From: Abelmoschus esculentus
Taxonomy: Eukaryota; Streptophyta; Magnoliopsida; Malvales; Malvaceae
Assembly (NCBI GenBank): GCA_035048815.1
Contig: JAUCBN010000014.1
Span: 18,707,501-18,771,500 of the forward strand
Length of the DNA: 64,000 nucleotides
Direction of reading: 5' to 3'
Shown: one piece after another, positions 58,401-64,000 of the stretch
Numbering within the stretch: position 1 is the stretch's first letter
How the letters are laid out: every line of letters starts with the position of its first letter
The notes under the pieces: model-generated
Told to the model about the DNA's origin: nothing
The model's database searches: none
Seen by the model: the letters and a program-made list of their open reading frames with translations, nothing else
Translations under genes and position numbers: made by a program

Positions 58401-61034
58401 GAGAAATCAAATTTTGGATCCTTGAGTTTTAGAAATTGTTAACAACAGATTAGCTGAAAGATGTACTGGAGGCCGGAAGGTGCATATTTCTGTGAGCATT
58501 TTTTTAAGAGTTTGGAATTCATTTTCGATGGGATTTAAGGAGAAAGGTTGATAATATGTAGGTTTTTAGATTACAAAAAGTTCTGCTATATGGATTAATA
58601 AACCATGGAAGATGGGTTCATGGCAGTTCAAAGTGCTGCAAACAGCTAATAAATAATTAGACTATGACCTAATGGTTACTGAAAATATTTGAACTAATTC
58701 AGCTCAGCATTTATCAAACTAAGCTGGCGATGTGCCACAGAACTATCAACTACTAGTAGCAGAACAACTTTTATTCTTATATGGAGGAAAAGGGTGAAAT
58801 GTTCTATGTCAATGCAAACATACAGACATTTTTTTTCTTCTAAAGTTCTTTACGTTTGGAGCCCAGTATGTGATAATGCTCTATTGTTGCAAGTTTAGAC
58901 CTAACTTCTTTCAGTTGTTCAACGTGCAGGTCTTTATTATGATGGTAACAACGGGATCTGGTATTCGTACGATAGCCAGTCTCAGCAGTATATCCCTTGC
59001 GATCAGAATGACAACAAAATACCTAATAAGCAGTCTGAGTCTTCCAAGGGAACTGATTGTAAGAAGGTAGTAATATCTGCACCGGCTGCTACTGTCACTT
59101 CAGTTGAGAAGGCAGCCTCTTTACCTGATGCTGTTCAAGCTGCTGCAACAGCAGCACTGGCTGCAGAGAAGAAAGAGAAGGAAAAAGCTAAAGAGATAAA
59201 GCTTGCTTCAAAAAGCAGTATACTGGCCAATAAGAAGAAAATGAATAATGTGTTGACAATGTGGAAACAGAGGAGTCATGAAGGGCAGGCAACCCGGTTA
59301 ACTCTTGATGAAAATCACTTGTCTGCATCCGAGGATAGACCTCTGCCATCTGGACAACATGCCAAGAGCAAAGTTAAATTTGATGTGATGGGCCTGAAGG
59401 AGAGTAATACATTAAATTCAGGAGTCAATACAACTGCCCAAGCTGTATTGACCGGGGGTTTGGAATCTCCAGTAAAGGCAAGGCCTGTAAGCAACAGCTT
59501 AGGGGGTACTTTAATGGGAGTAATAAGAGGCTCGGCTAGAGGGGTGGTGAAATCTGATACTCCTTACTCTGGACCATCTGCTGGAGGTTCCACTTCATCT
59601 GTTATTGGAAGTGCTGAAGGTTCAACTATTTCAGATATGCCCACAGTTATGACTCCCTTCAGGACTGATGCATCTGCATTGGGTTCTTATACACCTTCGG
59701 CTGTATCTGCGACTGGTAAAAGAAGGTTTTCGGAAACACCAGTGCCTTCTACTACCAACAAGGAGCAGTCTCATTCCGGTTATAGAGACCGTGCGGCTGA
59801 GAGGAGGAACTTGTATGGTTCATCATCTTCCATTGGAGATGAACTGTCTGATCAGGAGCCCAGGACTTCAAGTAAGCTTCTTTATCAGTATTGGATGCTA
59901 ATTATATTGAAAATAGGACGAATATTTCTTCTAAGTATTGCTTTTTCGAAAGCATTGGCTGTATAACTTGATGGCTTCATTGATTTATTTATAAAATTTT
60001 GTATTAATTTGTTATGGATTCTGTTTCAAGATCGAGATATGGCATTCAAAAAATTATCAGATCCAATGCCTTTCCCACCTGGTGTTGGTGGTGGACGTGG
60101 GGTTGTGCTAGATGATGTTCAAAGCTTTGAGGTGATCACAGCAGAGAAAGCAATTGATGAGAAAAATGTGGGAAACCAAATGCTCCGCAATATGGGTTGG
60201 CATGAAGGATTGGTACTGTTCACTCCTTTACTTTTTAGCTGTTGATTTTTTGTTTGCCAGACCTATTTAGTTGCTTGTTTTGCTTTGTATCTGCTTTTAT
60301 CCTCCCTCAAAAGAAAAAAAGAAGTGAATTTCCAACTTTCTCATGCATAAATATAATATGGTGAATCTTATTTATTTTCCTCTCTAGTACCCATTTACAA
60401 GACATTATATGGATCTGCATGTCCTTTTGAAAGAACCCTCGAACTAGATGGAAAAAATTCTTCCAAGACACTGGACCCCTACATAACACTTTGTTCCCTA
60501 GTCCAAGCAACAGTACCCAACTCCTTTGATTTTGTTCTGTTTGAACACTTGTTCCCAAGCTTAAGCAACAAGGACTCTACCCCTTTGCGTTCATGATGAT
60601 AAGGGTACAAAGAGAATGTAGATGTAGGTGTTTAATGTCGGTACTGGTTACATTGCTACTGTTTCTATTTTTCCTTAACTGTAGGTAAAATTGAGAGATG
60701 AATTTAAGTGGTTACATAAGTTGCTATTTTGCATGTTTGAAATGGATCATTTTTTTGCATGTTTGAAGCAGAAAGTTCTAACAAAATTTTCTTTTCCTAT
60801 ATCTGGGGGGAACGCTTTGCTTTGTGTTGTTTTTCCGGAAATGAAATAAAAAAGGGATTGGGTAAGGATGGAAGTGGAATGAAAGAACCCGTACAAGCGC
60901 AGGCGATGGATGGTCGAGCAGGACTTGGAAGTCAGACAAAGAAGCTAGACCCAAGCCTTGAGGTGCAAGCTGGTGATAGTTACAAAACTGTGATTCATAA
61001 GAAAGCACTTGCTAGGTTTCGTGAAATGTCTTAG
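52400..61034 (+). CDS. SUA: Splicing factor SUA (RBM5/RBM10 homologue)
   Basis: Fifteen exons: 52400-52453, 52628-52668, 52944-53682, 53770-53841, 53923-54015, 54095-54171, 54828-54981, 55405-55492, 55576-55667, 55750-55818, 56581-56751, 58143-58335, 58930-59871, 60031-60212, 60855-61034. The model closes to 1048 aa. Domains in order: Arg/Asp/Ser-rich region (33-275); RRM1 (TVVVKGLSQ, RGFAFIDF, about 282-358); RanBP2-type zinc finger (Cys394, 397, 408, 411); RRM2 (HVLVVRGL, RGFAFVHF, about 442-525); OCRE-type tyrosine repeats (SGFVWDEASGYYFDAASGFYYD, about 588-640); G-patch (MGWHEGLGLGKDGSG); conserved end HKKALARFREMS. This is the architecture of Arabidopsis SUPPRESSOR OF ABI3-5, a nuclear protein that prevents excision of a cryptic intron in ABI3. 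Introns 3 and 4 are stop-free and multiples of three. The last acceptor is purine-rich. Confidence 0.95.
56486..56512. repeat. (AT)n microsatellite in SUA intron 10
   Basis: About 13 AT units, roughly 70 bases before the exon 11 acceptor (56579-56580), where length change could affect the branch-site region. Confidence 0.9.
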
Positions 61035-62808
61035 CAGCCAATAGATGGATGGAAACGATGTGAAAATTATTGTCTTTGTTTTTACATGTTCGCGTCATTT
61101 AGTGAATCTTGTTTTGGATCGAACTAAATAATCCACACCATTTTGGCAAGAACATATTTATGGCCATTATAACTTTGATGTGAAGTTGAGCTTTTTTTCT
61201 GAATTGTGAATGAGGCCATAGCCATTACATAAAAAATTCCTTGGACGAACATAATGATGACCAAGAGAATCACGCTGTAACAAACTAATCATGTCACTAG
61301 GTGGTTCAATAAAGACATAAATGACCATCTGGAATATTTTCAATTTTTGCAGTGAAACTGACAACAATCACCATGCCTTGGCTTACAGTGAAGCAATGGA
61401 TCTTATTAGAGCATTTGAGCTTCGAGGGGAAGGCGGCGAGAGAAGTTTAATGTCGGTTTGTTCAAAACCATACTCCCATCGGACAGTTCAGGTAGATGGT
61501 AGGAGGCATTCAGGTTACTCACGGTCGGGCTGGTGTGTAACTTCGCCTAATGTGTAGTTATATGGAGAAGTGAACAACTCTCCATTGTGCCTCTTCCATC
61601 TTTGTCAATGGATTGAATCAAACAATTAGCTTTGTGTACTAGAGCAAATAGGTTAGATGATATTCTATGGAGAATTCAGTCACCGAGGGACAGATGAAGG
61701 ACAGTCCCGAAGACTATACAACAAAGTCTCCTCCCGAGCAGAGCAGGTAAAATCAGTATTTAGTTGTATCGCAAGACTATTAGCATTAATAAGTTATCTG
61801 TCCTGCAAGGCAAGCTAATTGAAGCCACCAACTCTCTCCCAAACAGCTAGCTTACAAACAAAGATTAACGGCATGCCAATGGCTGAAGTTAACACATACA
61901 TTTTGAACAGTTATAATCACGATGAGGATCTCCACGCCGACAGCAGACATCAGGTCCAAGACAAGATGATTTGTATATGTGGCAAAACGGCCGAATCTAC
62001 AGAGCTCTGAATGATCCTTGTAATTTGATACTCCACTCAACTTGAAACATTTCGATTCTTGGTTAGGAAAAAGTTAAGCATTTTTATTTGAACTTCCGAA
62101 TATCAAAGCCCAGGTTTTTACCGACCTGAAAATGATATCAGTTCCAAGTTAAATTTTTTAATAATTTTTAAATTAATCTACTCATTAATAATTTTTTAAA
62201 TTATTTAAAAATTTTCTTATAACTCAATTTTATTTATTTATTTAAATTATATCGAATTTATAAAATTATAATTTCGAGCCATACAAATTCGGTTTTTGAG
62301 TTTTGCCTAGAAACGGCTCGATACATTGACATAGACTTCCCTAGCCGTTATTTAAAATTCTCTCTCTCCCCATTGAAATCGCGCCTTCACACGTAACAAC
62401 AAGAAGCCGTACGATCCATTTTGGAAACTTAACCCGTTTCTTCTTACCCGCGGTTGAGCCACTCAGCATTGCATTGAAAAATGAAGAATTGAATACTCTC
62501 GTTTCTTGTTTTTCCTTTTCCTTTTCCTTTTCCAGTTCCCGGTTCGTTTCCTTTTTCTTTTTTAAAAAAGCAGATTCTTCGTTTTCTCAATCGGTCAAAT
62601 CATTCTGTTTGGTTGCATTTCTTTGATCTCCCAATCGCAACATCTGGATCTTAAATTTCTGATTCTTTGATTTGCGAATACAATTCGATTTCATTCAAAA
62701 TAAGCGCGCTTATTGGCTGGGTTGATTTAATTGCAGCATTTGATTTAGTTTTGGTTTGTTTGGATCCGCTGTGAACTCTGTACATCAGTTTCAACCTTGT
62801 ACGCAACA
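61035..62808. other. Spacer, SUA to AP-1 gamma
   Basis: SUA 3' UTR, then about 1 kb with moderate GC that holds two unexplained plus-strand open frames (61321-61557 and 61819-62010), then AT-rich sequence, then from about 62350 the CT-rich promoter and leader of AP-1 gamma. The open frames look hydrophilic and gene-like, but I recognise no family. They could be remnants of a lost gene. Confidence 0.5.
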
Positions 62809-62840
62809 ATGAATCCTTTCTCGTCTGGTACTCGTCTACG
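62809..62840 (+). CDS. AP1G1: AP-1 complex gamma-adaptin, first coding exon (partial)
   Basis: The ATG at 62809 opens MNPFSSGTRL plus a split CG|G arginine codon, followed by the donor GTGAGC at 62841. MNPFSSGTRLR is the invariant N-terminus of plant AP-1 gamma-adaptin, the large subunit of the trans-Golgi/early endosome clathrin adaptor. The rest of the gene lies beyond the window: no exon beginning with the expected DMIRAIRACKT was found before 64000. A long CT-rich leader precedes the ATG. The call rests on 11 residues plus a correct splice donor, so it is good but not certain. Confidence 0.78.
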
Positions 62841-64000
62841 GTGAGCATTGATTCCCAGTGTTACCCTTTTCTTATTTTAGTTCCGTCTTTCCCTTTTAAT
62901 TCGAAAATCCGATCAAGAACATGGGATTTTCTTATTAGAATGGATTTTTCTTATGGAAACAGCTGCCTTTCCCCCATTCTAAATTGCGGATGATTTTATT
63001 GCCATGACTGAAATTTGGGAGTTCGATTTTAGTCTGTGCTACTTAAAAGATGATTGCGTCGGAATTTAGATCCGAAGTGGATATTGTTAGCTTTTCTAGT
63101 TTCACAATTTGGCTCTTCTAGTTACTTTTTCCCCTTTTTTATATATGCTTGAGTTAGTTGCATGCACGTATGGATGCAAATGTAGAAATCCTTAGCATAT
63201 CCATTTAGTAATTGGTTTGAGAGAAGCTTAATCTACCTTGTCATGGGCATTCTCCGTTCTCTGAATTAGTTACTAAGTTTTGTCTATATTTTATTAGTGT
63301 GAAGGTCTAAATCTCCATGTCTTTAGCCGTTAGATAACTTTATTTTGAGGTGCTTCCTCTAAGGAGTGATCAGTTTTGGGTGTCGCTTTTAAGGAACAAA
63401 TTGGTAAGTCGGAACATTTGGTCTCCTCTCTCTTAAGCATAGGTGAATATTTGTATTTCACTAGATTGTTGACAAGAACTGATTATATGCAATGGAGAAA
63501 ATTATCTTTTAGTTTTATGTAACATTAGATGGAAATCGAAAAAGGGACTATGGATCTTACATACTGTAGCTTTTGTTAAGTTATCCAACATTTGTTGATT
63601 TTATGTTATAGTTGGAACCTTCACCTTTTTGTCTATTGATTACGTTGGGTGCTTTACTAGAGGCCAAGTGTGTTACATTCTTCCTACCTAACCCTGAGTG
63701 AGGTTGTCCATACATAGGCCTTGTAAGCTACACATGAATGGGGAGTATTAACCGGTGATACTCCTTATGTGTTAAATGCTTGGTGATGTTGTTCTTTTTG
63801 CCTAGTCTATGTGATGTTGGCGACTATATTGAAAGTTAAGCCCTTCACCTATTGCCAATTAATTTTAGGTTGGATGGTTTGATAGTGTGAAATTTTTTTT
63901 TTCTCAGTTAGGACCTATGGCTGGTTTCTAAGAATACTTTTTCTTTTTCTTAAATGATTTATCAGCAGGTAGGAATTCATTTTTTGTGCATTTTTTGTCC
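62841..64000. other. First coding intron of AP-1 gamma (open at edge)
   Basis: At least 1.16 kb of non-coding, T-rich sequence after the donor at 62841, running to the window edge. No exon, repeat or other gene was recognised. Confidence 0.6.

Noticed and set aside
1..64000. CRISPR arrays, operons, prophage or bacterial islands
   Set aside because: Intron-bearing plant nuclear genes throughout; no regularly spaced repeats and no phage or bacterial genes.

Overview
The window is nuclear DNA of a flowering plant, most likely a rosid eudicot (a Malvaceae genome such as cotton is my guess, low confidence). The evidence is AT-rich spacers, GT-AG introns with T-rich 3' ends, nuclear plant-only gene families (LBD, CYP735A, DYW-type PPR, ABA4, PADRE) and dense small fold-back transposons. 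Coding sequences were assembled by eye from splice signals and reading-frame continuity. Every multi-exon model below closes in frame over its full length except the phosphomannose isomerase, which carries an apparent 1-base deletion.

Layout. 0-3.3 kb: three small genes: a PADRE/DUF4228 protein (+), a glycine-zipper protein (+) and an uncharacterised plant protein (-). 3.3-7 kb: spacer with several fold-back elements. 7.0-8.6 kb: a class I glutamine amidotransferase-like gene (-). 8.6-12.5 kb: repeat-rich spacer. 12.5-14.5 kb: CYP735A cytokinin hydroxylase (+). 14.5-19.4 kb: spacer with MITE and SINE relics. 19.4-20.4 kb: a class II LBD gene of the LBD40/41/42 group (+). 20.4-24.8 kb: spacer holding a dead LINE and an 840-bp palindromic element. 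24.8-28.1 kb: phosphomannose isomerase (+). 29.6-31.5 kb: a six-exon bHLH factor (-). 32.5-37.1 kb: a ten-exon membrane protein resembling the N-terminal half of MTP12/ZnT5 zinc transporters (+). 38.5-41.3 kb: ABA4 (-). 44.1-47.6 kb: Elongator subunit ELP5 (+). 48.3-50.5 kb: an intronless DYW PPR protein, MEF22-like (+). 52.4-61.0 kb: SUA/RBM5-type splicing factor (+). 62.8 kb to the edge: first coding exon of AP-1 gamma-adaptin (+).

The genes do not form an operon-like pathway. Themes do recur: hormone and stress physiology (CYP735A for trans-zeatin, ABA4 for neoxanthin and ABA precursors, PMI1 for GDP-mannose and ascorbate, class II LBD and the GAT1_2.1-like gene for nitrogen and metabolic state) and RNA processing or translation (SUA, PPR, ELP5).

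The observations most worth checking are: an AT-AC U12-type intron in the MTP12-like gene, together with absence of the expected cation-efflux domain; a frameshift in PMI that an upstream splice acceptor would bypass; two consecutive stop-free, multiple-of-three introns in SUA; a 272-bp near-perfect hairpin at 5.95 kb; and a palindromic element with telomere-like repeats at 22.7 kb. I saw no CRISPR array, tRNA or rRNA gene, and no convincing new multi-gene system.
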